NCBI RefSeq assembly: GCF_001625575.1 | Contig: NZ_AUXV01000007.1 | Coordinates: 62,001-126,000 of the forward strand | Origin: Pseudoalteromonas luteoviolacea S2607 | GTDB taxonomy: Bacteria > Pseudomonadota > Gammaproteobacteria > Enterobacterales > Alteromonadaceae | Reading direction: 5' to 3' | DNA length: 64,000 nt | Shown here: positions 7,130 through 14,580 of the stretch, one piece after another | Layout of the letters: each line of letters starts with the position of its first letter | How positions within the stretch are numbered: position 1 is the stretch's first letter | Notes under the pieces: model-generated | What the model was told of the DNA's origin: nothing | The model's input: the letters and a program-made list of their open reading frames with translations, nothing else | Database searches by the model: none | Position numbers and translations under genes: made by a program

Positions 7130-8017
7130 ATGCCCGTGCAATTGTCTTATGCTTTTGTGGTTTTAATATGGTCGACGACGCCGCTGGCTATCGTTTGGAG
7201 CAGTAGCTCTATGGCGCCGACTACCAGTGTGTTATTGCGTATGGTGCTCGCATTGGTGTTAGCTGCACTTGTCATGGCTTGCACTAGAATCAGAATGCAA
7301 TGGAGTAAAAAAGCTTGGCTGTTGTACACCTATTCTGGTGGGGGCATTTTAGTGGGCATGCTGTTCGCTTACTTAGCGTCGCAATCAGTCCCTTCGGGGG
7401 TTATTTCTCTTGTGTTTGGCTTGGCACCAATCATCTCAGGGCTACTAGCTCAAAAGCTACTCGGAGAAGAGAAATTTACGGCTATTAAAAAGTGCGCCTT
7501 GGGTTTGGCTATGCTTGGAATGTTGATGGTATGTTATGCCCAGTTGCAACAATTAAATTTAGACCCCATTGGCCTAATTTATGTGTTGTGCGCGGTATTT
7601 AATTTTAGCCTCAGCGGGGTGCTCATTAAACGCGTAAAAATCGCAATACATCCAATGGCTACAACCTTTGGCTCTTTGTTAATTGCCACGCCTGGATTTG
7701 TAATTATGTGGCTGATCGCGGGGGCGCCTTTTGCGGTGGAGGCATGGAGTATGAAGTCGATTTGGTCAACGTTATATTTGGGCGTGTTTGGCTCACTGCT
7801 GGGCTTTTTGGCTTACTTCCACATACTACAGCATATGAAAGCGAGTACTGTTGCGCTGACAACCTTGATCACGCCGGGCTTTGCAATGACATTGGGCGCA
7901 TTGATCAATGGCGAGCAGATCACCACGTTACTGTTTATTGGTGCCATTACCATTATTTTCAGCCTAGCTATGTATCAATTTAGTGGGCTCTTTCAAAAGC
8001 GAGATAAAAGAATGTAA
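7130..8017 (+). CDS. EamA/DMT-superfamily transporter
   Basis: 295 residues with ten hydrophobic segments arranged as two EamA repeats (about 5-140 and 148-285). Typical features are the N-terminal FVVLIWSTTPLAIVWS, the PSGVISLVFGLAPIISGLLA stretch in repeat one, and TTLITPGFAMTLGALINGE in repeat two. These are inner-membrane drug/metabolite transporters, usually exporters of amino acids or other small metabolites; substrate cannot be told. AAGGA lies about 10 bases ahead of the ATG. The gene is alone on the plus strand, divergent from a small membrane protein, with a possible attenuator in its leader. Confidence 0.9.
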   Translation: MPVQLSYAFVVLIWSTTPLAIVWSSSSMAPTTSVLLRMVLALVLAALVMACTRIRMQWSKKAWLLYTYSGGGILVGMLFAYLASQSVPSGVISLVFGLAPIISGLLAQKLLGEEKFTAIKKCALGLAMLGMLMVCYAQLQQLNLDPIGLIYVLCAVFNFSLSGVLIKRVKIAIHPMATTFGSLLIATPGFVIMWLIAGAPFAVEAWSMKSIWSTLYLGVFGSLLGFLAYFHILQHMKASTVALTTLITPGFAMTLGALINGEQITTLLFIGAITIIFSLAMYQFSGLFQKRDKRM

Positions 8018-8272
8018 CGTACGTTTATTTGCTCCTTATGTTATATGCTCACTTTTTGGGCGTTAACTTAGTTGTAAGCGCTGAATGCGGTTTAATGACA
8101 AAGTGAAGTTAAAAGCAATTTGTTACAAAATCGTAGCAGCGCTCAGGGGGCTATTTCACAAGCACAAATCAATTTTATTCACTATATAAAGAAATAACAG
8201 GTTTAATTAACATCCTAGTTTGTGGTAAAAATAGTTACATTGGTGAAAATTATAATTATAAGCTTAGGGACA

Positions 8273-8773
8273 ATGAGATTAGCATTCCAAGATTTTCAAT
8301 TTGACTGTCAAGAATTGACACTTTCAAAAGATGGCCGAAAGATTTCTTTGAAAGAGAAACCTGCTCAAATACTTGCGTTACTAGTAACTCAACCTGAAAA
8401 GATACATAGTAAGAGTGAAATCTTAGAAGAAGTTTGGCCGGGCAGAACTGTAACTGAACAGGTTGTATTTCAAAATATTGGTCATTTACGTGCACTCTTT
8501 GGTGATGATGCAATTAAAACATTTTCAAAAAAAGGGTATCAATGGCAGTTGCCGCTAGCGGCTGTGAGTGAACAAAGCACTACTTCTAATGTATCTGAAT
8601 CAATAGAAAAAACTGATGCCAATCCAGTAAATGAGCAAGCCGAAGTGGGATGTGAAACCGAGCATCAAGCTGATTCAGTACTTGCGAACAAATCATCGAG
8701 CTTACCTTGGCCAATTGTTGCGCCAATTTTAATCGCTGCTGCTGCCTTAGCAGGCTATTTAGCACTTAGTTAA
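8273..8773 (+). CDS. Membrane-anchored winged-helix regulator (ToxR/CadC-like, no sensor domain)
   Basis: 166 residues from the ATG at 8273, chosen because AGGGA sits just ahead and because the DNA-binding domain begins at once; an upstream GTG would add 17 residues without domain match. Residues 1-95 form an OmpR/PhoB-type winged helix (LKEKPAQILALLV, KSEILEEVWPGRTVTEQVVFQNIGHLRALFGD, the wing KGYQWQL). Then comes an acidic linker of about 50 residues and one C-terminal membrane helix (about 145-164, WPIVAPILIAAAALAGYLAL). There is almost nothing after the helix, so unlike ToxR or CadC it has no periplasmic sensor domain. It may need a partner protein or act through membrane tethering alone. 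Target genes unknown. Confidence 0.85.
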   Translation: MRLAFQDFQFDCQELTLSKDGRKISLKEKPAQILALLVTQPEKIHSKSEILEEVWPGRTVTEQVVFQNIGHLRALFGDDAIKTFSKKGYQWQLPLAAVSEQSTTSNVSESIEKTDANPVNEQAEVGCETEHQADSVLANKSSSLPWPIVAPILIAAAALAGYLALS

Positions 8774-9031
8774 TACTCTTGTATGTATAATAAAAGTTTT
8801 CGTTAGGGCATATCATACACGTAAATCAATTATTGAATTATTTGTCAAAATTTTAGCCGTGACACAGCTGTACTTTGTGATATTATTTTTTTCATGGCTT
8901 AAAGTACTACTAAAGAAGGAACTTTAGTTCAGTTTCGCTATCCAAAAGTAGGTAGTAATTTCCTAAATTAGGGCAGTTTTGTCCTGTTGTTAGCGATATT
9001 GTTAGGTTAGCTTAAGTGCAATTTGACAAAT

Positions 9032-9046
9032 AAGGAGTATTATTTG
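9032..9046 (+). promoter_or_regulatory. Ribosome-binding site and TTG start that set a Thr at residue 2
   Basis: AAGGAG at 9032-9037, six bases, then TTG at 9044-9046 followed by ACT ACG (Thr-Thr). This decides the start of the Ntn-hydrolase: the earlier in-frame TTG at 9023 would place the Shine-Dalgarno inside the coding region and leave a propeptide of eight residues. Confidence 0.75.
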
Positions 9047-9505
9047 ACTACGATAGCATATCACCATCCGACACAGACTATTTGTGTTGATAGTTTGACT
9101 ACCACTGCAAGAACCATCGTTACCCATCATGCGCAAAAGTGCCAACCTGTTTACAATGGATATGTGTTTGCATCTGGTAATTGTGCCGAGATTTATCACC
9201 TGCTCAGTAATTGGCGAAAGAACTGTTTCGAAGCCATAGAGTGTACCTTTTTCTTTATCGATAAAGCAGACCAAGTCTTTTATGGAGAAATAAGACATGG
9301 AAGGCGTTTTATTGAACCGTTGGAAGTTAATTGGGCCATTGGTTCGGGCGCAAACTGGGCAATCGCGGCTATGGACTTTGGAAAAAGTGCATTTGAAGCC
9401 GTGCAGTACGCATGTCGCAGAGATAAATCGACAGGTGGACGTATTCATAGTTTTTGTATAAGAAATAAAGCTAAATGGATAAACGAAGTGCCGACTCAAT
9501 CGTAA
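9044..9505 (+). CDS. Proteasome/HslV-like Ntn-hydrolase
   Basis: 153 residues. Starting at TTG 9044 the protein begins M-T-T-I-A, so removal of Met exposes a Thr nucleophile just as in HslV, which begins TTIV. The pattern of the proteasome beta fold follows: strand ICVDSLTTTARTIV, then KCQPVYNGYVFASGN, then GSGANWAIAAMDFGKSAFEAVQYAC, equivalent to the HslV and proteasome GSG...A..A motif. It is shorter than HslV (about 175) and there is no HslU ATPase next to it, so it is not the canonical protease. Related stand-alone Ntn-hydrolases occur in bacteria and phages with unknown substrates. It may be a small-molecule amidase or an ATP-independent peptidase. Followed 104 bp later by a Sir2-GNAT pair; whether they act together is unknown. 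Confidence 0.75.
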   Translation: MTTIAYHHPTQTICVDSLTTTARTIVTHHAQKCQPVYNGYVFASGNCAEIYHLLSNWRKNCFEAIECTFFFIDKADQVFYGEIRHGRRFIEPLEVNWAIGSGANWAIAAMDFGKSAFEAVQYACRRDKSTGGRIHSFCIRNKAKWINEVPTQS

Positions 9506-9609
9506 GTTTTTTGCAATACACTGATGAATACCGCCTAAAAAAGACTAGCCACTACTCCAAATGCTCCGCCTTATGCTTTAATATCGCTTTCAACTCGTAG
9601 GAAAGTCGA

Positions 9610-10335
9610 ATGACAACTTTATATATCACTGGCGCTGGGGTGAGCGCTGAAAGCGGTATCCCGACCTTTCGTGGTGAAGACGGATTTTGGACGATAGGCA
9701 GCAGAAACTATACACCGCAGCAAATGGCTACCCGAGCCATGTATATGGAGAATCCAGCCCAATTCCTCGCGTGGTACTATCAAAGATTTGTAACTTATCG
9801 AAATCATGGGCCTAACTCTGTGCACCATTGGTTAGCAGATAAAAACTTAATTACTCAGAATATAGATGGCTTAGACGGCAAAGCGGGCAACAAAGAGTAC
9901 ATTTCGATTCATGGCCGAATAGATAAGATGACTATTTTTCATGATCAAGGTGACTTGGTTCCAATCATTGATACTCCTTGGGAGCTAGTTGATGAGAATA
10001 ATTTAACTTCGTCATTGCTTGAACTGTTTAAGATTTCTAGCAGAGGCCCGCAATTAAATGTTTCTCTCAAACCTTATGTGTTGTTATTTGATGAGTTTTA
10101 TACCGAGTTGTACAGTATTGATAGAGCTCAGAAAGGGATGTGGGATGCATCTAAAATGGTATTTATAGGCACTTCATTTAGTGTCAATATTACACAAATG
10201 GCGCTGGATGTCGCGAGGCATAAAGGGATACCAGTAGAAGTGGTTGACCCATCTCCTGCGCACATTATGCATGATAATGTGCAATATTTTCCAATGAGTG
10301 CAAAGGAGTACATTGCGCATGAAACCGGTACTTAA
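9610..10335 (+). CDS. Sir2-family protein without zinc cysteines
   Basis: 241 residues. The NAD-binding signature GAGVSAESGIPTFRG is at 8-22, TQNIDGL at 82-88 and the catalytic His is H101 in ISIHGRI. The later VFIGTSFSVN and VEVVDPSP strands complete the Rossmann fold. Sirtuins normally carry a CxxC...CxxC zinc ribbon after the His; this protein has no cysteine at all, and the zinc region is replaced by a Pro/Ile/Asn stretch. NAD cofactor use is likely. Whether it deacylates proteins, transfers ADP-ribose or hydrolyses NAD is open. It overlaps the start of a GNAT acetyltransferase by 17 bp, which suggests an acylation writer and eraser expressed together. Confidence 0.85.
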   Translation: MTTLYITGAGVSAESGIPTFRGEDGFWTIGSRNYTPQQMATRAMYMENPAQFLAWYYQRFVTYRNHGPNSVHHWLADKNLITQNIDGLDGKAGNKEYISIHGRIDKMTIFHDQGDLVPIIDTPWELVDENNLTSSLLELFKISSRGPQLNVSLKPYVLLFDEFYTELYSIDRAQKGMWDASKMVFIGTSFSVNITQMALDVARHKGIPVEVVDPSPAHIMHDNVQYFPMSAKEYIAHETGT

Positions 10336-10942
10336 AGAACCTGTTGAGTTAAAAACAAAGCGCCTTAGACTGCGCCAGTGGCGAGAGCCTGACAAAGTGG
10401 CGTTTGCGACTATGAATGCGAACGCAGAGGTTATGCGTTACTTTTCATCCCCGTTATCTAGGCAACAAAGTGATGCATTGGTTGATAAAATTGCACAGTT
10501 GATAGTAGAGAATGGGTATGGATTTTGGGCTCTGGCGCGAGACAACGAAGGTATGACCGAGTCAAATGAAGTGACATCTGAAGAGTTTATCGGATTTGTA
10601 GGTCTGCATTGGCAAACGCAGGTTAACCCTGAACAGCCTTTTATGGAGATAGGGTGGCGATTAGCACGAGAATATTGGGGTCAAGGTTATGCATTTGAGG
10701 CTGCATTAGCTGCATTACAATTTGCATTTGAAGTTTTAAACCTTTCAGAAGTGTATGCGTTTACAGCGCTGCCTAATACGCCTTCACAAAAGTTGATGAC
10801 CCGCCTAGGGATGAAAAACTGTGAAAGGGATTTTTTACATCCCAATTTGCCAACCGGGCACCCATTGCAGGCGCATTGTTTATACCGAGTAACGCCAGAG
10901 GAACTCAGCTTTTTCATGCAGTTCAATGGAGATGATAAATAG
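10319..10942 (+). CDS. GNAT acetyltransferase (RimJ/RimL-like)
   Basis: 207 residues from the ATG at 10319; AAGGAG lies 10 bases ahead inside the Sir2 gene. The fold is GNAT of the Acetyltransf_3 type: ETKRLRLR-like N-terminus (LKTKRLRLRQW), IGWRLAREYWGQGYAFEA for acetyl-CoA binding (QGYA in place of the usual G-x-G/A), and the closing LPNTPSQKLMTRLGM. Such enzymes acetylate N-terminal amines of proteins or small amines. The overlap with the Sir2 gene indicates translational coupling. At its 3' end it overlaps the convergent hypothetical gene by 20 bp. Confidence 0.88.
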   Translation: MKPVLKEPVELKTKRLRLRQWREPDKVAFATMNANAEVMRYFSSPLSRQQSDALVDKIAQLIVENGYGFWALARDNEGMTESNEVTSEEFIGFVGLHWQTQVNPEQPFMEIGWRLAREYWGQGYAFEAALAALQFAFEVLNLSEVYAFTALPNTPSQKLMTRLGMKNCERDFLHPNLPTGHPLQAHCLYRVTPEELSFFMQFNGDDK

Positions 10943-11630
10943 ACTCGACAGGTGTTTGATAATAGCTTGCAATTACTAAGAGCTGCTGATTGTCTTTATC
11001 AAATGAAAGCTTTTGCAAAACCGATTTAACGTGCTTGATGTTTCTGATGTCTGGTTGGGATTTATCAGCCCTTTCTGCCTCTATCAGTGCAAATAAAGCT
11101 GTGAGCTCATGCTCGGGCATAGCGGTTGTACGTAGGTTATAGATAAAATAACATTCAATAGGTGTTAAGTTATGTTGATTGCGACTTCTCAGTGCTTGGA
11201 CGAGTGCTTCATTGCTCTCGAACAATAATAGAGAACGAATATAATTAAAAGGTGGAAGCGTCTGCTCTGGGTTAGCAAATAGGGCGTGTAAAAAAGTATT
11301 GCCTTGATGGTTTGTCTGTGAAAATGCCTCACAAGCTTGCAAAGCGGGCATAAAAAAGGTCACTCTATCATTATTGTTTAAACCAGCAATGACGCCTGAG
11401 GGCAAGCCATGTGCAACGATGCACTGGGCAGCAATATTTTGATAGTGTTCGTAAGTATTTGGCTGTGCGTTTGCAGTTTCAAAGCAAAATTTAAGCTGTG
11501 CGGCTCGAGCTGAATCATTATGCTTTTGGTAAGCGTTACATATTTTTTCTATGTCTTTACTCTTGATAGCCAAAATCAAATCTGCAACTGCCTGGTCCAG
11601 TGAGTCACTAGTTTGTTGTGTCGAAGTCAT
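10923..11630 (-). CDS. Unrecognised 235-residue protein with ankyrin-like segment
   Basis: Start taken at 11630 (MTSTQQTSD), where AAGGG precedes the ATG; the longer form from 11663 has no ribosome-binding signal. Mostly helical, soluble, no signal peptide. One stretch, NHQGNTFLHALFANPEQ followed by helices and RNQHNLTPIECYF about 50 residues later, resembles two degenerate ankyrin repeats (GNTxLHxA and GxTPxxxA patterns). No catalytic motif. Convergent with the GNAT gene, overlapping its end by 20 bp. Possibly a protein-interaction protein; function unknown. Confidence 0.65.
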   Translation of the reverse strand: MTSTQQTSDSLDQAVADLILAIKSKDIEKICNAYQKHNDSARAAQLKFCFETANAQPNTYEHYQNIAAQCIVAHGLPSGVIAGLNNNDRVTFFMPALQACEAFSQTNHQGNTFLHALFANPEQTLPPFNYIRSLLLFESNEALVQALRSRNQHNLTPIECYFIYNLRTTAMPEHELTALFALIEAERADKSQPDIRNIKHVKSVLQKLSFDKDNQQLLVIASYYQTPVESIYHLH

Positions 11631-11793
11631 CGCCCAGCCCTTTTTTCTTTTAATCAGCTTCATTGTATATCAATCATTTGAGTAAGCGATAAAAAATATA
11701 AATACAGAGGTATTTGTAACCACTGTCTTGAAAGTCGATTAATAATCCCCCAATTATGAATGGTATAAACAGCTTATTGAAATGAGGCTCAAT

Positions 11794-12015
11794 ATGAGTT
11801 GGCAAGCGGTTGCACTCACTGTGTTGATAATCGTGATATTGGCTTTTCCATTGTACAAGGCAGTTTTATGGGCGAAAAAAATGCCAAAAGGTGCTTTTTT
11901 CTTTATGGCCATTATGCCGCTTATTGCGCTATTTCCGATCCCGCCTCCTCAGTTTAAAAATTTAGAGAAGGCGAAACAAACCCAGCGTAAAAAACAAAAG
12001 CAAGATGAAAAATAA
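11794..12015 (+). CDS. Small two-helix membrane protein
   Basis: 73 residues from ATG 11794, preceded by GAGG; the upstream in-frame ATG at 11782 overlaps that signal. Two hydrophobic helices, about 4-24 (VALTVLIIVILAFPLYKAVLWA) and 30-47 (KGAFFFMAIMPLIALFPIPPP), then a strongly basic Gln/Lys tail (KAKQTQRKKQKQDEK). The tail is likely cytoplasmic. Unknown function. Near, but not overlapping, the ACT-domain gene. Confidence 0.6.
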   Translation: MSWQAVALTVLIIVILAFPLYKAVLWAKKMPKGAFFFMAIMPLIALFPIPPPQFKNLEKAKQTQRKKQKQDEK

Positions 12016-12072
12016 CATGTATATCAAAAAGATCTGGCTTCAAATTGGCAGAGATAATTAAGAGGAGCAATT

Positions 12073-12483
12073 ATGTCGGGCGAAACGAATCTTTCAGTAT
12101 TAATCGCAAGTATGGAACCAGAGTTGCTGGCCGAAACCTATGTTTTTACGGTCATTGATGAATCACAATTTAATCGTTTACCTATGAGTATCATCAAAGG
12201 TTGCTTTCGTGAGCGGGAAGGCTTAACAATCATTGCGCAGCTGAGTCATGCTAAAGACTTGGGGCTGAAATATGAAGGGGAATACCGATGTTTGACTCTA
12301 AATGTGCACTCAAGCTTAGAAGCTGTAGGTCTAACGGCTGCCTTTTCGAATGCTTTGGGTGGCGAAAATATCAGTGCCAACGTGGTTGCAGGTTACTATC
12401 ACGACCATATATTCGTGCCGAGCAGTGATGGTGAAAAAGCACTCGCATGTTTACAAGCGCTTGCTAAGCAGTACCAAAAGTAA
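12073..12483 (+). CDS. ACT domain-containing protein (ACT_3/COG3602-like)
   Basis: 136 residues. Order fits the ACT_3 (formerly DUF2241) family: N-terminal helix with LSVLIASMEPELLAETYVF, a middle segment REREGLTIIAQ, then an ACT fold YRCLTLNVHSSLEAVGLTAAFSNAL...ISANVVAGYYHDHIFVPSSDGEKAL. ACT folds bind amino acids or other small ligands to regulate enzymes. The function of this family is unknown. AGAGGAGC precedes the ATG. Likely a single-gene unit. Confidence 0.85.
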   Translation: MSGETNLSVLIASMEPELLAETYVFTVIDESQFNRLPMSIIKGCFREREGLTIIAQLSHAKDLGLKYEGEYRCLTLNVHSSLEAVGLTAAFSNALGGENISANVVAGYYHDHIFVPSSDGEKALACLQALAKQYQK

Positions 12484-12549
12484 CGGTAATTAGGGTCTAA
12501 ATTCAGGGGAGAACTGCCCCTGAATTGTATTATGGGTTGGCATAATTAT

Positions 12550-13716
12550 TTAAAAGAAATAGGTCAAACTAACTTCAATAAAATCCTCATCTTTTAAATT
12601 GTAAAGGGGATCGCTTGGTTGGTCGCTGGCAAAGGTCCAGGCATCGAGCTGCCACTTCCAGCTGTCATTAAGCCGTCCAGAGGCTTCAAGTTTCGCCGAA
12701 AAAGTATGGTGGGAGTCTAAATCTTGATTGACACCAAAAAGTATTTCATAACCATCCATATCATTTAATGCGAGCCGCCAACCAATGAAAAGATCATTTT
12801 GATTCGGAGCGTTATCTCGCTCGTCAAAACTGTATTCAGCAATCCATCCGAGATCCATAACCGTATCGAATATCCCGACTTGTGTATATTCAAACCCAGT
12901 TGTCATCGCAAAATGTGCTTCGAGGCTATCTCTGTGAATAGCTTCGAGTTTTACCAGCCAATCACCAAATACACCCTGAATATCTGTACCTAACTGCCAC
13001 ATTTGTGCGTAAAAGGGGGTGATACCCTCTGAGCTGTATTGCAAGTATGGGTCACGATTGGTGCCATCAAAGTAACTTAAACCGATGTCCCAATCTTCTA
13101 GGGTGTGACTGTAACGAATGGCGAAATCTAGTGTCCGTTGTTCACTACTAGACTCGTATTTCGCATCCGACAAGGGCGCAGGCAGTGCAAGGCGTCCCTC
13201 GTGACTTGGCAATGTGCGCTCCCTAAAATAGGGCAGCAGCCAGAGATCAAAGGTGCCAATGTCCTTCACAGCTTTAAACTGGGCCATAGGCTGCCCGAGT
13301 TTATCTTCGCCATCAAACCCTTCAACTGAGTCGGTTTGATTGATTACATCGACCAAGTGTTGTGATTCAGTAACCCCCCAAAATACCTTATCAATACCAA
13401 TTTTAAGCTCATAGTCATCCCAGTAAGTAAGATATGATAACTCTCGTATGTCCCAATGCGTGCGCTCTTTGTCATGACTGTCTATGCGCGCAAACAATTT
13501 TACAGAGGTTAAACTCGTATCGTTTACTTGTTGCCAGTGAGGCTCGATCATGGCAGAGCCCTGCCAATGTGCTGGTGCATCATTGCCAGGGTCGACACTG
13601 TGGACAAATATCCTTTGCTGAACTTGTATTTCCCCGCTTTGCTGCCAATCTTCTGCGTTAGCAAAATGGCTAAAAGCAAGTAAAATAGCAGCACTACACA
13701 GCGCGGTATATTTCAT
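12550..13716 (-). CDS. Outer-membrane beta-barrel protein of the TetR/MMPL cassette
   Basis: 388 residues with a signal peptide (about 1-21, ...FSHFANA). The mature part is built of alternating aromatic-rich strands (for example LSYLTYWDDYELKIGIDKVFWG, LDFAIRYSHTLEDWDIGLSYF) and ends in a C-terminal aromatic residue (VSLTYFF), the signal for outer-membrane insertion. It is the last gene of the minus-strand cassette and starts two bases after the stop of the LolA-like gene. In similar cassettes with an MMPL exporter, a LolA-like protein and a barrel, the barrel is thought to accept cargo at the outer membrane. Cargo unknown, probably lipid-like. Confidence 0.8.
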   Translation of the reverse strand: MKYTALCSAAILLAFSHFANAEDWQQSGEIQVQQRIFVHSVDPGNDAPAHWQGSAMIEPHWQQVNDTSLTSVKLFARIDSHDKERTHWDIRELSYLTYWDDYELKIGIDKVFWGVTESQHLVDVINQTDSVEGFDGEDKLGQPMAQFKAVKDIGTFDLWLLPYFRERTLPSHEGRLALPAPLSDAKYESSSEQRTLDFAIRYSHTLEDWDIGLSYFDGTNRDPYLQYSSEGITPFYAQMWQLGTDIQGVFGDWLVKLEAIHRDSLEAHFAMTTGFEYTQVGIFDTVMDLGWIAEYSFDERDNAPNQNDLFIGWRLALNDMDGYEILFGVNQDLDSHHTFSAKLEASGRLNDSWKWQLDAWTFASDQPSDPLYNLKDEDFIEVSLTYFF

Positions 13717-13718
13717 TT

Positions 13719-14513
13719 TTACCTCGCACGCTTTAGGCTGGCTTTATTAAAGTCATTGCTTTTTAGCCCTGTTTTAAAAACAAGCTCAGTTGTTGTCAAA
13801 GTCGTTGCTTTTTTGGTTTGGGCATTGTTCATGACCAACTTATTTGCACGCCAAATTTTGTCGAGATACTGCTGATAATCTTGTAATTCTAGCGTTTTTA
13901 GCAAGGTGTTTTTTCTATCGTAGTACTCGACCTTAAGAGGTTGATAATGTGTTTTTGCTAACCAAACGCGCTGTTTTGTGTAACCGGAATAGCGATCAAC
14001 AGGTATTTGTTCAAGTAAATAGACCGGTTGGTTCTCCAGCATGGTTTCTTCTACAAAGTGAAATGTGTATTTTTCTAACTCAAATGAGCTGAGGTCTTCA
14101 TAGGCAAACTCGCTGCCCATAAAAGGCCCTGACTTATTACGTGATGCAATGCGCTTGACCCGCTTTAATGCTGGTAGATAAAGCCATTGATCATCTGGTT
14201 CCACTGCATGTGAATGGTTTAAAAAAGCCGTGCCTTTTACATCTCGCGGGGTATCGAAAATAGTGAGCCCCTTATCACCGTCATTGTCAATTTCTAACGA
14301 TTTAATCCGCAACTTTCTAAGGCTGGTATCACCCGCAGCATTTTTTAACTCCATAGTGAGCGAGGCTTGAGAGTCTTGCCAGCCGCTATCTGCTTGTTTG
14401 CGTAACTTTGCCAACTCTAGGCCTTTGTCTTGATCCGCTAGGGCAGTTGTCGCGTGCAGTAGGCTAACTGCAACAAGACCCGCAGCTAATGTGGCTTTAA
14501 AATTTATGTTCAT
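13719..14513 (-). CDS. Outer-membrane lipoprotein-sorting (LolA-like) periplasmic protein
   Basis: 264 residues. The ATG at 14513 has AGGA at correct distance. Signal peptide about 1-26 (ATLAAGLVAVSLLHATTALA). The mature sequence matches the LolA/LolB-like half-barrel used in outer-membrane lipoprotein-sorting relatives: DSQASLTMELKNAAGDTSLRKLRIKSLE, TAFLNHSH, DDQWLYLPALKRVKRIA, SGPFMGSEFAYEDLSS, then RVWLAKTHYQPLKVEYYDR. This subgroup is nearly always beside an MMPL/RND exporter, as here, and probably shuttles a hydrophobic molecule across the periplasm. Gap to the exporter is 67 bp, to the barrel gene 2 bp. Confidence 0.87.
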   Translation of the reverse strand: MNINFKATLAAGLVAVSLLHATTALADQDKGLELAKLRKQADSGWQDSQASLTMELKNAAGDTSLRKLRIKSLEIDNDGDKGLTIFDTPRDVKGTAFLNHSHAVEPDDQWLYLPALKRVKRIASRNKSGPFMGSEFAYEDLSSFELEKYTFHFVEETMLENQPVYLLEQIPVDRYSGYTKQRVWLAKTHYQPLKVEYYDRKNTLLKTLELQDYQQYLDKIWRANKLVMNNAQTKKATTLTTTELVFKTGLKSNDFNKASLKRAR

Positions 14514-14580
14514 GATCAATTCCTGTATGTACGCAAGGCGCGGGTAGTGTACATAGCGCCTTGCTCGTTCAATTATTTGA

